A stretch of 64,000 nucleotides of DNA from Xenorhabdus cabanillasii (GTDB lineage Bacteria; Pseudomonadota; Gammaproteobacteria; Enterobacterales; Enterobacteriaceae), in assembly GCF_003386665.1 (NCBI RefSeq), contig NZ_QTUB01000001.1, positions 3,844,001 through 3,908,000 on the forward strand, in the 5' to 3' direction. The notes under the pieces are model-generated. The model saw nothing but the letters and a program-made list of their open reading frames with translations. It was not told where the DNA came from and ran no database searches. Position 1 is the stretch's first letter. Every line of letters starts with the position of its first letter. Position numbers and translations under genes: made by a program. Of this stretch, positions 8,021-16,800 are shown piece after piece.

Positions 8021-9433
8021 TCAAGGTGTTTGTTCGTATACAGAGTACTGAAGACAGCTTTCAAGCTTGGACGCTATTGCTAATATCTGATGCTCGTTCC
8101 AATGTTTGCCGACGATTTGAATGCCAATTGGCATTCCAGTCTCTGGGCACTTGCTCACTGGGATGACGATTGCAGGTGATCCCGACAAGCTAAAAGGAAA
8201 AACAAATGAGTAATTGTCAATGTTATCCATAGATGTGCCATTTTTGAAAGCGACATCTGGGTACACTGGCGACACCAATATATCCACTTGATTAAACATA
8301 AGGTTGAGTTGATGTCTGAACGTATCCCTCATAATCATCGCGTTTTTGATTTCACTCGCCGTCATCTCAATTTGTTCACTTTGTTGCAAAATAGACGCAA
8401 TCTCAGGAGTAAATTCCGTTTTACCCATTTGCTGATATAGATTTCGCCAACCTCGGCTGCTATCTCCCCCCAAAACAAATAGCTTCCATATCACCTCACA
8501 GGCTTCTCTGACGAGCGGTGGTGTAATTGTCTGAACCAAACTGACCTGTTTAGATAGAATGTCTTCGACAACTTGCACTGCATTTTCCACAGCGGGGACT
8601 AACTCTACGCTAGTGTTCTCACCGCGCCAAACACCAACCTTTAACCCTCGAATGCTACAATTACGGTAATCTTGATAGGCAACAGATACGGTATCTGGGT
8701 CTTGGCCATCAGCTCCATGTAAGTGATTTGCTAGCAGGTCCACATCATCCACATAGCGTCCCATCACCGCGAATGACGATGTTAGGTGAAATAGCCCTGA
8801 GCGTTCTTTTGGAAATTGTCCCGTGAGAGGAACACGACCTTGGGTCAACTTAAAGCCACATACGCCATTGAAGTGTGCAGGTATTCGAACACTCCCGCAG
8901 GCATCGGAAGCTATCCCACCCGGACTCATTCCGCTAGCAATAGCCACCGCTTCTCCCCCACTGCTTCCGCCACAAGAGCGAGACAGGTTATGAGGATTAA
9001 GTGTTCGTCCGTGCAACAAGTTATAAGTATCAAAAGACATACACATTTCTGACACATTGGTAAGGCCAAATGGTATAGCACCCTTAGCTTTTAAGCGCCT
9101 TAATACTGTCGCATCTTTAGTGCTCTTTTCACCATATAATTCTTTGACCCCCCGACTAGGGTGCAATCCAGCCACATGCATAGCATCTTTTACTGTGATC
9201 GGAATACCATGCAAAGCACCAAGTGATTCTCCCTGGATAATACAGCTGTCGGCACTTTCGGCTGAGTTTAAAAGATCTTGTAGTGATGACATCTCAACAA
9301 TAGCGTTTAATGTCGGGTTGTATTTATCATATCGCTTAAGGTAGTGTTCTAATATGCTGGTACTCTTCAATAATCCTTTTTTCTGATAATCAACCATTTC
9401 GCGAATGGACATCGTGTCAATATTTAGCATCAT
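8021..9433 (-). CDS. amidase signature family hydrolase
   Basis: 470 residues, the family's usual length. The Ser-cisSer-Lys triad is visible: Lys82 in GIPITVKDAM, Ser157 in CGGSSGG and nucleophile Ser181 in ACGSVRIPAHF. The usual G preceding that GS is Cys here. These enzymes hydrolyse or transfer amide bonds (amidases, GatA-like and fatty-acid amide hydrolases). The start ATG overlaps the stop of the aminotransferase gene (TAATG), so the two are translationally coupled, and it is the last gene of the operon. Its base composition is less AT-rich than the ligase genes upstream. In the pathway it may release, ripen or detoxify an amide product; the substrate is not predictable. Confidence 0.85.
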   Translation of the reverse strand: MMLNIDTMSIREMVDYQKKGLLKSTSILEHYLKRYDKYNPTLNAIVEMSSLQDLLNSAESADSCIIQGESLGALHGIPITVKDAMHVAGLHPSRGVKELYGEKSTKDATVLRRLKAKGAIPFGLTNVSEMCMSFDTYNLLHGRTLNPHNLSRSCGGSSGGEAVAIASGMSPGGIASDACGSVRIPAHFNGVCGFKLTQGRVPLTGQFPKERSGLFHLTSSFAVMGRYVDDVDLLANHLHGADGQDPDTVSVAYQDYRNCSIRGLKVGVWRGENTSVELVPAVENAVQVVEDILSKQVSLVQTITPPLVREACEVIWKLFVLGGDSSRGWRNLYQQMGKTEFTPEIASILQQSEQIEMTASEIKNAMIMRDTFRHQLNLMFNQVDILVSPVYPDVAFKNGTSMDNIDNYSFVFPFSLSGSPAIVIPVSKCPETGMPIGIQIVGKHWNEHQILAIASKLESCLQYSVYEQTP

Positions 9434-10764
9434 TAAGACCTTTTTATCAGCGGTAGTGGGAGTTTGTACATGTTTTTAGTAAACAGGGAGACAGCTAAAA
9501 CTTTCAGTTTGGAAAGTTGAGAAATTTCTTCTAAAGCCTCTGATGTAAATTGCAGAACTTCATCAATGATTTCGTCCGATACGATCAATGGTGGATAAAA
9601 TCTTAGCACCGGAGAAATTGCTTTTTCATTCATTGAGTGTCCTGCATGAACCCCTTTTGAAGATAAAGCTTTTGAAAGTAATGTCTCGTATTTGGCGCCC
9701 CTTAGGCGCAACCCCGTCATAAGACCCACTCCCGGGACATCCTGAATAATATCAGGATACTTCACTGCCAGCTTCATTAACCCATAGCGCAGACGATTAC
9801 CTTTAATGCATGAAGTTGCTACCAGATTCTGTTGTTCAATAACTTCTATAGCTGCCAATGCTGTGGCGCAACCAAGAGGATGACCTCCCGTACTACTAAA
9901 GAAGGAATCGCTTGGTTGATGTTTATTGAGTATTTCACTTGCATACATAACACATGCGAAAGAAGTAAAACCTCCAGTTAACCCTTTAGAAAGAATCAAG
10001 ATATCCGGTGTAATGTTTCCGTACTCAACAGCAAACATTTTTCCGCACCTGCCAAATGCCGTTTGGATTTCGTCTGCTACTAGGATTGTATTGGTTTGGG
10101 TACATAACTGACGAACGTCTTCAAGGTAGCCAAGCGGGGGCATTTTTAGATGTGCACCACCCAATATTGGTTCCAAATACACAGCACAAGCACCATCCCC
10201 AATCGCATTTCTCATTGCTGCTACATCACCGTATGGAACTTTGACCACTTGATAAGACAATTTACCAAAACTCTTCTCATGTTGAGACTGCCCAAGAAGG
10301 CTCATGGCAGCAAGAGTTTTACCATGGTAAGCACCTTCTACGATCACAATGCGCTTACGATTCGTGTATGCTTTCAGTACATAACGCAATGATTGTTCAA
10401 CAGCCTCTGCCCCTGAAAGCATATAGCTGACTTTTCCCCAGTTACCAGGCGCAATGTTGCACAACTTTTCGCTAAGCTTTCTTTGTGGAACGTTCGGTTG
10501 GCCCTCAACAGACCACGCAGATTTATCAATTTGTTCAATAAAAGCTTTACGAACCTTAGGGTGAGAATGGCCGACCACAAAAACACCGTAGCTACAAGCG
10601 AAGTCAATGTAGCGCCTATCGTTTGTATCAAAGACCTCACAACCCGATGCGCGATCTTCAACTTGGGTATCGGCAAGGTGATAAAGCTTGGCAGCAGAAG
10701 GTACCCAGTGACGTTCACATATCTCAATTAACTGATTTCGTTCAAATGTTTTCGTTGTCATCAA
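9433..10764 (-). CDS. class III PLP-dependent aminotransferase
   Basis: 443 residues of fold-type I, class III. Key residues are intact: SGAEAVEQSLR for the phosphate region, GAYHGKT, VADEIQTAFGR with Asp231 for the pyridine nitrogen, and ILSKGLTGG with Schiff-base Lys260. Relatives include GABA, ornithine and glutamate-semialdehyde-type enzymes that move an amino group to or from terminal amines. The start overlaps the end of the preceding gene by 23 bases. That neighbour is a paralogue lacking the catalytic residues, so the two may form one complex. A hydrophobic C-terminal extension after about residue 415 is unusual. Confidence 0.87.
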   Translation of the reverse strand: MMTTKTFERNQLIEICERHWVPSAAKLYHLADTQVEDRASGCEVFDTNDRRYIDFACSYGVFVVGHSHPKVRKAFIEQIDKSAWSVEGQPNVPQRKLSEKLCNIAPGNWGKVSYMLSGAEAVEQSLRYVLKAYTNRKRIVIVEGAYHGKTLAAMSLLGQSQHEKSFGKLSYQVVKVPYGDVAAMRNAIGDGACAVYLEPILGGAHLKMPPLGYLEDVRQLCTQTNTILVADEIQTAFGRCGKMFAVEYGNITPDILILSKGLTGGFTSFACVMYASEILNKHQPSDSFFSSTGGHPLGCATALAAIEVIEQQNLVATSCIKGNRLRYGLMKLAVKYPDIIQDVPGVGLMTGLRLRGAKYETLLSKALSSKGVHAGHSMNEKAISPVLRFYPPLIVSDEIIDEVLQFTSEALEEISQLSKLKVLAVSLFTKNMYKLPLPLIKRS

Positions 10765-11881
10765 ACATTCCCTTTATAATTGATAAAGCACTTTTTAGGT
10801 CAAGAGGGTCAGAGTTCAACATTGGGTACAAAGTCAAAATATTTCCATTCGGCTTTTTTACCAATACACCCTTTTGTTTTAATTTCTCCACTAGAGTTAA
10901 AGACTCTACATGGTGCGGTATACGGACATTCACAATTGAACCAGTCACGCTGGCCACATAAGGCTGGAGATATTCGGCTATTTGATTACCTAGCTTAGAA
11001 AAATGCTTATGAGCCTGTTTATCTTGTACATAATCTAATGTGCTAAGTCCCGCAATGCTAGCGAGTGGGTTACCTCCCGTCGTACTTCCATGTTTGGCTG
11101 GCGAAGACGTACCATAAATAAGATTGGCATTGTCCAATGAAGTGATATAACAACCTAGTGGAACTAGGTTGCCACCGATCGGACCACCTAACACTACAAT
11201 GTCAGGTACTATAATAGACTCATCAAAACCGAATAACTGACCTGTTACTCCCATGCAAAATTCGTTAACATTACATATCAGTGGCACTTTGAGTTGACGA
11301 GATATATCTTTTAGAGCAATCAGTTGCTTTGTTGATAATGGTTTTAGCTCTCCTGTTTCATCAAGAAACAAAGGGGAATAACAGATAGCCAGACAGTCAA
11401 CACCTTGGTCAAGAAAAGACAAAGGATTATTCCTATCTATCTCGAGCAAATTAAGATTAAAAAATCCTTTGGTAGAGTCGAACTCTGCACGATTGCTCAG
11501 GCATCGCCCAAAAAATAAAGAGCCGAATTGGCAACCGGATACGTATGCGATAACAGTTGAACTAGGGTTGAGAGCTTTACACAGTTTCAGAGCACCTTCA
11601 AAAGCCTCATCTCCACTACTACAAACATAAGTATTTGATAAGTTAGTCGGCAGGAGCAAAGATAAAGAGTGGCAGAATTTAAGTAATGGCTCGGACATTA
11701 ACACTCTATTAGACAACCCCATTTTCATTGCTTTATCTTTAACTCTTTCAGCAATTTCTTTTATTGAATAGCCTATCCCCCCAGTGGCTAAATCAAATAG
11801 AGTCTGACCATTTTCCAAAACAACGTTGGCCCCTGAAGCAGATTGGACAGAATATTGTTCAGTTTTAATCATTTTTTTCAC
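10742..11881 (-). CDS. degenerate class III aminotransferase homologue without PLP lysine
   Basis: 379 residues that align with class III aminotransferases (SSGDEAFEGALKL, LFDLATGG, FGFDESIIVPDIVVLGGPIGG, STTGGNPLASIAG), but the catalytic positions are changed. The DE(I/V)Q motif reads CNVNEF, so the PLP-binding Asp becomes Asn204. In place of LGKGLGGG it reads LGGPIGGN, so the Schiff-base Lys becomes Gly233. It therefore should not transaminate, yet the frame is intact and it overlaps the active aminotransferase by 23 bases. A regulatory, scaffold or substrate-binding subunit is the likeliest role (inference). It could also have a different, lysine-independent chemistry. Confidence 0.75.
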   Translation of the reverse strand: MKKMIKTEQYSVQSASGANVVLENGQTLFDLATGGIGYSIKEIAERVKDKAMKMGLSNRVLMSEPLLKFCHSLSLLLPTNLSNTYVCSSGDEAFEGALKLCKALNPSSTVIAYVSGCQFGSLFFGRCLSNRAEFDSTKGFFNLNLLEIDRNNPLSFLDQGVDCLAICYSPLFLDETGELKPLSTKQLIALKDISRQLKVPLICNVNEFCMGVTGQLFGFDESIIVPDIVVLGGPIGGNLVPLGCYITSLDNANLIYGTSSPAKHGSTTGGNPLASIAGLSTLDYVQDKQAHKHFSKLGNQIAEYLQPYVASVTGSIVNVRIPHHVESLTLVEKLKQKGVLVKKPNGNILTLYPMLNSDPLDLKSALSIIKGMFDDNENI

Positions 11882-12745
11882 CTATACGTAACTTAAAGCA
11901 TTAAAAATTTTTCTACGCTCATCTATGATCTTATATCGACCATGCATTACTCTTCGGTTATCAATTAAAACAAAATCATTGTCATCCCAATCAATTGGGA
12001 TCGTATTTAGCTCTGTTATTTTTGAGATCTCATCTAATATTTCACTAGGTATTGGTTGTTCTGTTCCGGCTATTGTAATCCTTGGTTTTTCATAGTTGAA
12101 TGAAGGTCCTAATATGCTATTTGCAAATGCCAATTTATTATTAACTAATGATGACTGTAGAGCACTAACAGTAAACTGATAAAATATTGAATTATCTTCA
12201 TTTAAGGTGAGTTTAATATTCTCAGTTTCACTCACTATTTCATTTAAGTGTTCAAACGTTGCAGAGTTAATATCGTTTAGTTCGGGTATGTAGTGACAAA
12301 CAAGTTTCTTCCATTTCTCTTCAGGTACATTACGTGAATAACAAATATCCTTTTCAAGGAAAAATGTTTTTGCCTTGGATGAGAGTTGTTCATAAACAGC
12401 AACTCCATCACAAATTGTTGTTTGCGAGCCGATAGGGGGAGCCTCTTGACAATAAAACCAACATAGATCAGGCCAAAATGGAGAATTCCCGTTTTCACAA
12501 TGTAAGCCTACTGCATCAGTGCCAGCATCAACCAATTGTGCTGCACCGCTTTCAATCGTTCGAGCTGGATCCATACTTAGTTTTGAGCTATTATTTCGAA
12601 CAAATTTAGCAAACTCCAAAACATCTTTTGCACCCTTTTCAAATAATATAACTCCATTAAGAGATAACTTTTTTAATAAAATATCTTTGTTCAGGATCGA
12701 TAATTCAGAGTTGGGGATTTTTGTTACTGATGTTGATTTATTCAT
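11882..12745 (-). CDS. TauD/TfdA-like Fe(II)/2-oxoglutarate dioxygenase
   Basis: 287 residues. The facial triad is visible as His82 and Glu84 (LHCENG) and His268 (VMHGR), with the 2-oxoglutarate arginine at 277 or 278 (ERRKIF). The HxE form and the CWFYCQEAPPIGSQTTICDG segment fit the AsnO/SyrP-like branch of clavaminate-synthase-type enzymes, which hydroxylate or desaturate amino acids and acyl substrates in secondary metabolism. The next gene starts right after its stop. It sits between the ligase and aminotransferase genes, so a hydroxylation or desaturation step on the activated intermediate is a reasonable guess. Confidence 0.82.
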   Translation of the reverse strand: MNKSTSVTKIPNSELSILNKDILLKKLSLNGVILFEKGAKDVLEFAKFVRNNSSKLSMDPARTIESGAAQLVDAGTDAVGLHCENGNSPFWPDLCWFYCQEAPPIGSQTTICDGVAVYEQLSSKAKTFFLEKDICYSRNVPEEKWKKLVCHYIPELNDINSATFEHLNEIVSETENIKLTLNEDNSIFYQFTVSALQSSLVNNKLAFANSILGPSFNYEKPRITIAGTEQPIPSEILDEISKITELNTIPIDWDDNDFVLIDNRRVMHGRYKIIDERRKIFNALSYV

Positions 12746-12766
12746 TTCTGTTTCCTTTAGACGTTT

Positions 12767-14305
12767 TTAAAAATTGTTTTTTTGATAAAACTTTTTAATT
12801 TCTTCCCTCTTGGGTCTACCTGTTACCGTAAATAAACTGTCGAGTGTTGGGTTATTTTTGTTCACAATCCAAAGTTGCTCTGGTCTTTCTACATCTGAAT
12901 ATTCTTTATCCATCCAATCTTCTATTTCTTCACGTTTAAATTTAGAGGGATCTACTTTTAAAAGAATTACCATTCCTTTTTTGTCATCTAAAAACAATGT
13001 GGAAGATATCACACCTTTTCTATTTTGAACTTCTGACTCAATTTTTTCAGGGTAAACGTTTCTGCCATTTGGTAGACAAATTATGTTTTTCTTTCTTCCA
13101 GAAACATATAGATAGTTCTCTTCATCTAAATAGCCAATATCACCAGTATTTAGCCACCCATCTTCGTCAACATAACATACCGAGGGATCATAGCCAGAGT
13201 ATCCTGAGAATAGCGATGAGCTGCGGATTTCAATGCTATTCTCATCAGCAATTCTGACTTCGACATGAGGTAATGGCCTACCTACACTACCCAATCGATT
13301 GAACTGTGGAGTATTGACACTAACTACTGATGCATTCTCACTGAGACCATAGCCCTGATAAGCATCAATACCCAATGACCGTAATTGTTCGAGAGTACGC
13401 ACGTCAACACGCGCACCACCACAAGTAATGTGAGGTACAAACTTTAAATATTGGTAGAGTGTTTCATCACCTTGTTCAACTGCATTTAATAGTGCCTCTA
13501 TTACAACAGGTGGCACCGTCATTGCAGTTGGCTTAACCTCTTTAATCCAGTTCAGTATTTCTGTTATATCGCATTTATTTTCACCTATTAACGGCATGTT
13601 TTTTGGAAGAAAGTTGACAGTGCCTCCATGAATAAAAGGAAGATAAATTGCTGTCATTTGTTCTAACAATAAACTTAAAGGTACTAATGATAAGTACTCT
13701 TTTTGGCTTTCTTTTGGAATCGCCGAGGATAAATTTTTAAAAGTTTCTATTATTGCCTCTTGTTTAAGTTTCACTCCTTTAGGAGTACTAGTTGTCCCAG
13801 AAGTATGAATAACTTTACATATTTCTGCTCCTCCTTCGTTAGTTAAATCGAGCAATATTTTGTTTTCTAGGGCTGAGAAGAATGCATCGTCAAGTAAAAT
13901 GCTTTTTTCTTTATTTATCTGAATCCCCCATTTTTTATCTAGCGTTTCTTCACCAGTTTTATCGAATATAAATAGATCACATTTAGATGCTAAATGATGA
14001 GCTTGAGCGTATGAAAATGCGTGAGGTAACGGCAAGCTAATTAGACCTGTAAATAAACAACTTAAATCTGCAATAATCCAATCCGTGCTATTACGACAAA
14101 TAATTCCAACTGTTATATTTTTATTTCCTTTGATTTTTTCTATCTTACTCAGTAATTCACATTGTAATTTTGCTGCTCTTTTTTCTATGTCATGATATGT
14201 CAGAGACAATGGACTTGAGTGATTAAGAGATGTATATTCTCGTGCAGCAATTTTATTCTTATATTTTTTAATCGAATCCATTAAATATGTATTTAAGTTT
14301 TTCAT
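12767..14305 (-). CDS. AMP-binding acyl-CoA synthetase-like enzyme (first ligase)
   Basis: 512 residues of the ANL superfamily. The P-loop VIHTSGTTSTPKGVKL (about 165-180), the GYGLSENASVV motif (about 315), the TGDIGYLDEENYLYVSGRKKN hinge (about 390-410) and the GRNVYPEKIE segment are all present. It resembles long-chain acyl-CoA synthetases (FAA1-type), but the conserved C-terminal lysine region reads VTGRPKREEIKKF (about 497). It activates a carboxylic acid with ATP. Very AT-rich. It is separated by 21 bases from the dioxygenase gene, and the thermostable-hemolysin-family gene precedes it. Confidence 0.85.
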   Translation of the reverse strand: MKNLNTYLMDSIKKYKNKIAAREYTSLNHSSPLSLTYHDIEKRAAKLQCELLSKIEKIKGNKNITVGIICRNSTDWIIADLSCLFTGLISLPLPHAFSYAQAHHLASKCDLFIFDKTGEETLDKKWGIQINKEKSILLDDAFFSALENKILLDLTNEGGAEICKVIHTSGTTSTPKGVKLKQEAIIETFKNLSSAIPKESQKEYLSLVPLSLLLEQMTAIYLPFIHGGTVNFLPKNMPLIGENKCDITEILNWIKEVKPTAMTVPPVVIEALLNAVEQGDETLYQYLKFVPHITCGGARVDVRTLEQLRSLGIDAYQGYGLSENASVVSVNTPQFNRLGSVGRPLPHVEVRIADENSIEIRSSSLFSGYSGYDPSVCYVDEDGWLNTGDIGYLDEENYLYVSGRKKNIICLPNGRNVYPEKIESEVQNRKGVISSTLFLDDKKGMVILLKVDPSKFKREEIEDWMDKEYSDVERPEQLWIVNKNNPTLDSLFTVTGRPKREEIKKFYQKNNF

Positions 14306-14368
14306 GCTGCTTTCTCTATTTTAAAATAATCGTTGTTGTAATCAAAGTTTATATTCATTGAGAGTGCT

Positions 14369-14869
14369 TTAAACATATTTATGTGATCTTCTAAAAAAAA
14401 TCACCCCTGTCACCGGATTAGACTCATAGTAAGTGCCCCAGTCACTGTTATTTTCATTAAGACATTCTTTATTTGCACTACAAATGGCGTCAAATTTTAT
14501 TCCACATTTACTCAGTAGCTTAACAACAGTTTGTGTGATTGTACAAAGTAGTACATTCGCTCCAGCACAATAAGCTATAAATGGTATCAGTGTTGTAAAC
14601 TTAACGCTGACATTTCTATTATTTGATATTAACCCACCAATCTCTGCTATTTTTTCTGGTTTATACTCTCTACCCCAAATATCATTTATAGTTTCCTCTA
14701 TGCTTTTATTAAGATATTGTTCAGAGAAAAGAGGTTCTTGGCTTTTGAAACTGATACCAGCACATGAAACGACTTTGCTATTATTGTTGAGTTCCTGCGA
14801 TGCTACCATGTAATAATCTGGATTAGGGTTTATATATGCATTGTAAAAACTAGCGTATTTTTCCTCCAT
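14369..14869 (-). CDS. thermostable hemolysin family protein (possible GNAT acyltransferase)
   Basis: 166 residues matching my memory of the T_hemolysin family (PF12261): SCAGISFKSQEPLFSEQYLNKSIEE, KIAEIGGLISNNRN and DWGTYYESNPVTG. No signal peptide or pore-forming features are seen. The fold is thought to be related to GNAT/autoinducer-synthase-like acyltransferases. Lying between two acyl-activating ligases, it more likely transfers an activated acyl group than lyses cells. That role is inference. AT-rich, like its neighbours. Confidence 0.75.
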   Translation of the reverse strand: MEEKYASFYNAYINPNPDYYMVASQELNNNSKVVSCAGISFKSQEPLFSEQYLNKSIEETINDIWGREYKPEKIAEIGGLISNNRNVSVKFTTLIPFIAYCAGANVLLCTITQTVVKLLSKCGIKFDAICSANKECLNENNSDWGTYYESNPVTGVIFFRRSHKYV

Positions 14870-14914
14870 TGCTTTTTTGCCTTACAGGCTAAATCATTAT
14901 TGCTTCTTATTATT

Positions 14915-16486
14915 CTAATATTCATCATTCATTTCCTTTTCTAGTTGTTTAATTAGATTTTTCTTATCTGTCTTGCCAACGCTGGTTTTAGGTAATTTAT
15001 CAACAATAACTATTAAGTCTGGAATTGCGAATTTTGAAATTTTTCCTTGCTCAGTTAACTCAATGAAATGTTTGTTGACTCTATTTTTTATTTCATCGTG
15101 TGGTGTGCTATCCTGAGGAACAACGAATGCAATTGGTCGTTCTCCCCATCTTTCGTTTGGCCAAGCAATAAAAGCAGCTTCACGAATTGACTCTATATCA
15201 AGTGCCCTATTCTCCAGCTCATTTGGTGATAACCACTCTCCACCAGATTTGATTAAGTCTTTCTTTCTATCTGTTATTACTAAACTTCCATTTTCATGGA
15301 TATAACCAATATCGCCGGTATGAAGCCTTCCGTTTTTCCAAAGCTTTTTTGTGTTATCATTGTCTTTAAAATAATTAGGTGTCAGCCAAGGGGCTACCAC
15401 TGTAATTTCTCCGACAAGTTGCTGCTCATCATTCAAATCTGTGTCAGAATCAATTTCAATATTGACAAAAGGAATAGGCTCACCTGCATGACAACGAAAA
15501 TCCGGCAAGATTCCTTGCTTCATTTTATTGACAGCAATAACAGGGCCTGTTTCTGACATGCCGTACCCAGACCAAACATCAATACCATGGGATAAAGCTC
15601 TATTCAACAAAGGTGGATTTAGTGAAGCTCCGCCAACTAATACTTTTAAATTAGAAAGATCAACATGTTCTAGTTCGGCTTCATCTAGAACCATACACAA
15701 CAATGTTGGTACGCTATGAGTAAATGTGACACCTTCAGCGGCAATTAATTTACAAATACTTTTAGCACAATACTTTCCAGTATAAACCTGCTTCAAACCC
15801 ATCATAGTTGCTACATAAGGAAGCCCCCATGCATGAACATGGAACATTGGTGTAAGTGGTAAATAGACATCCTCATTGTGTAACCGTTGTCCACATTTAT
15901 TGCTTCCTAAGCTACAGCTCAAAGCGAGAGTGTGAAGCACTAGCTGACGGTGAGTAAAAAAAAACCCTTTTGGCAGCCCTGTAGTACCACTTGTATAAAA
16001 CAACGTAGCAACACTATCTTCATCGATATCAGGGAAGGAGAAATCTTTATCTTCGGAAGTAATAAGAGATTCATATTGATCATCATGCGGATTATTGTCA
16101 TCACATATAATGTAATTCAATACTATTGGAAGCATTCCTTTATCATTTTTTATTTCTTCTTCAAAGTCTGAATTGACAAATAGGTGTTTCGCCTCGCAAT
16201 GATTAAGTGTGTATATTTTTTGATCTTTTGACAATCGAATATTACATGTCATTAGAGTAGCGCCTATCATGGGTACAGCAAAATACATTTCTAAGTATCT
16301 ATTACTATCCCAATCAGCAATAGCAACAACATCTCCTTTTTTTACGCCCATTTTCACTAATGAAGATGAAAGATTTTTTACTCTATCTCTTAACTGAGAG
16401 TAAGTATATCTGGTGATATCTTTATAAACAATAATGCTGTTTTCATGTCTTTTCACACTATTATTGAAAAGATTATTTATGCTCAT
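14915..16486 (-). CDS. fatty acid-CoA ligase-like AMP-binding enzyme (second ligase)
   Basis: 523 residues of the ANL superfamily, closest in feel to medium-chain fatty acid-CoA ligases (AlkK/FadD type). Motifs are LFYTSGTTGLPKGFF (about 170), LTPMFHVHAWGLPY, WSGYGMSETGPV (about 300), LHTGDIGYIHENGSLVITDRKKD (about 395) and KSGGEWLSPNELEN, with the C-terminal catalytic Lys in PKTSVGKTDKK (about 508). It is the first gene of the operon, facing the divergent transporter, and probably supplies the starting acyl-CoA or acyl-adenylate. The second ligase in the operon suggests two different acids are activated. Confidence 0.87.
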   Translation of the reverse strand: MSINNLFNNSVKRHENSIIVYKDITRYTYSQLRDRVKNLSSSLVKMGVKKGDVVAIADWDSNRYLEMYFAVPMIGATLMTCNIRLSKDQKIYTLNHCEAKHLFVNSDFEEEIKNDKGMLPIVLNYIICDDNNPHDDQYESLITSEDKDFSFPDIDEDSVATLFYTSGTTGLPKGFFFTHRQLVLHTLALSCSLGSNKCGQRLHNEDVYLPLTPMFHVHAWGLPYVATMMGLKQVYTGKYCAKSICKLIAAEGVTFTHSVPTLLCMVLDEAELEHVDLSNLKVLVGGASLNPPLLNRALSHGIDVWSGYGMSETGPVIAVNKMKQGILPDFRCHAGEPIPFVNIEIDSDTDLNDEQQLVGEITVVAPWLTPNYFKDNDNTKKLWKNGRLHTGDIGYIHENGSLVITDRKKDLIKSGGEWLSPNELENRALDIESIREAAFIAWPNERWGERPIAFVVPQDSTPHDEIKNRVNKHFIELTEQGKISKFAIPDLIVIVDKLPKTSVGKTDKKNLIKQLEKEMNDEY

Positions 16487-16544
16487 TTTATATTAATCTT
16501 TCATTTGGTTTTCTCCATTATTTTATTTATCGACCTATTTTGGC

Positions 16545-16748
16545 AAATTAAAAAATAAAACTAGACATCGAATATTTAAATACAATGAACAACCCCGCCG
16601 CAAGCAGCGGGGTATCAAAACCAATAGTCAACTACAGGGTAGTTCGCCCCAAGGGGCGGGGAATATAACCCTCAGAGATTAAATTTTATTTCTCTGCTTT
16701 TTTTGAAATTAAAAATTAAAATAAGGTATCGAAAAATTAAATACAAAA
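16545..16748. repeat. paired hairpins flanked by an imperfect 43-bp direct repeat
   Basis: In the divergent promoter region two similar ~43-bp AT-rich stretches (16545-16587 and 16706-16748, both with ATCGAA...TTAAATACAA) flank a GC-rich core. The core has a hairpin CCCCGC...GCGGGG at 16593-16612 and the near-palindrome CGCCCCAAGGGGCG at 16645-16658. The core resembles hairpin ends of IS200/IS605-type elements (a PATE-like remnant). The flanks could be an original duplication or two regulator sites. It occupies most of the promoter space between the operon and the transporter. Confidence 0.5.
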
Positions 16749-16800
16749 AAATTGTGATATGATGTTTAATATTTTTGGTTTTAATAAAAAGGAAAACCTC

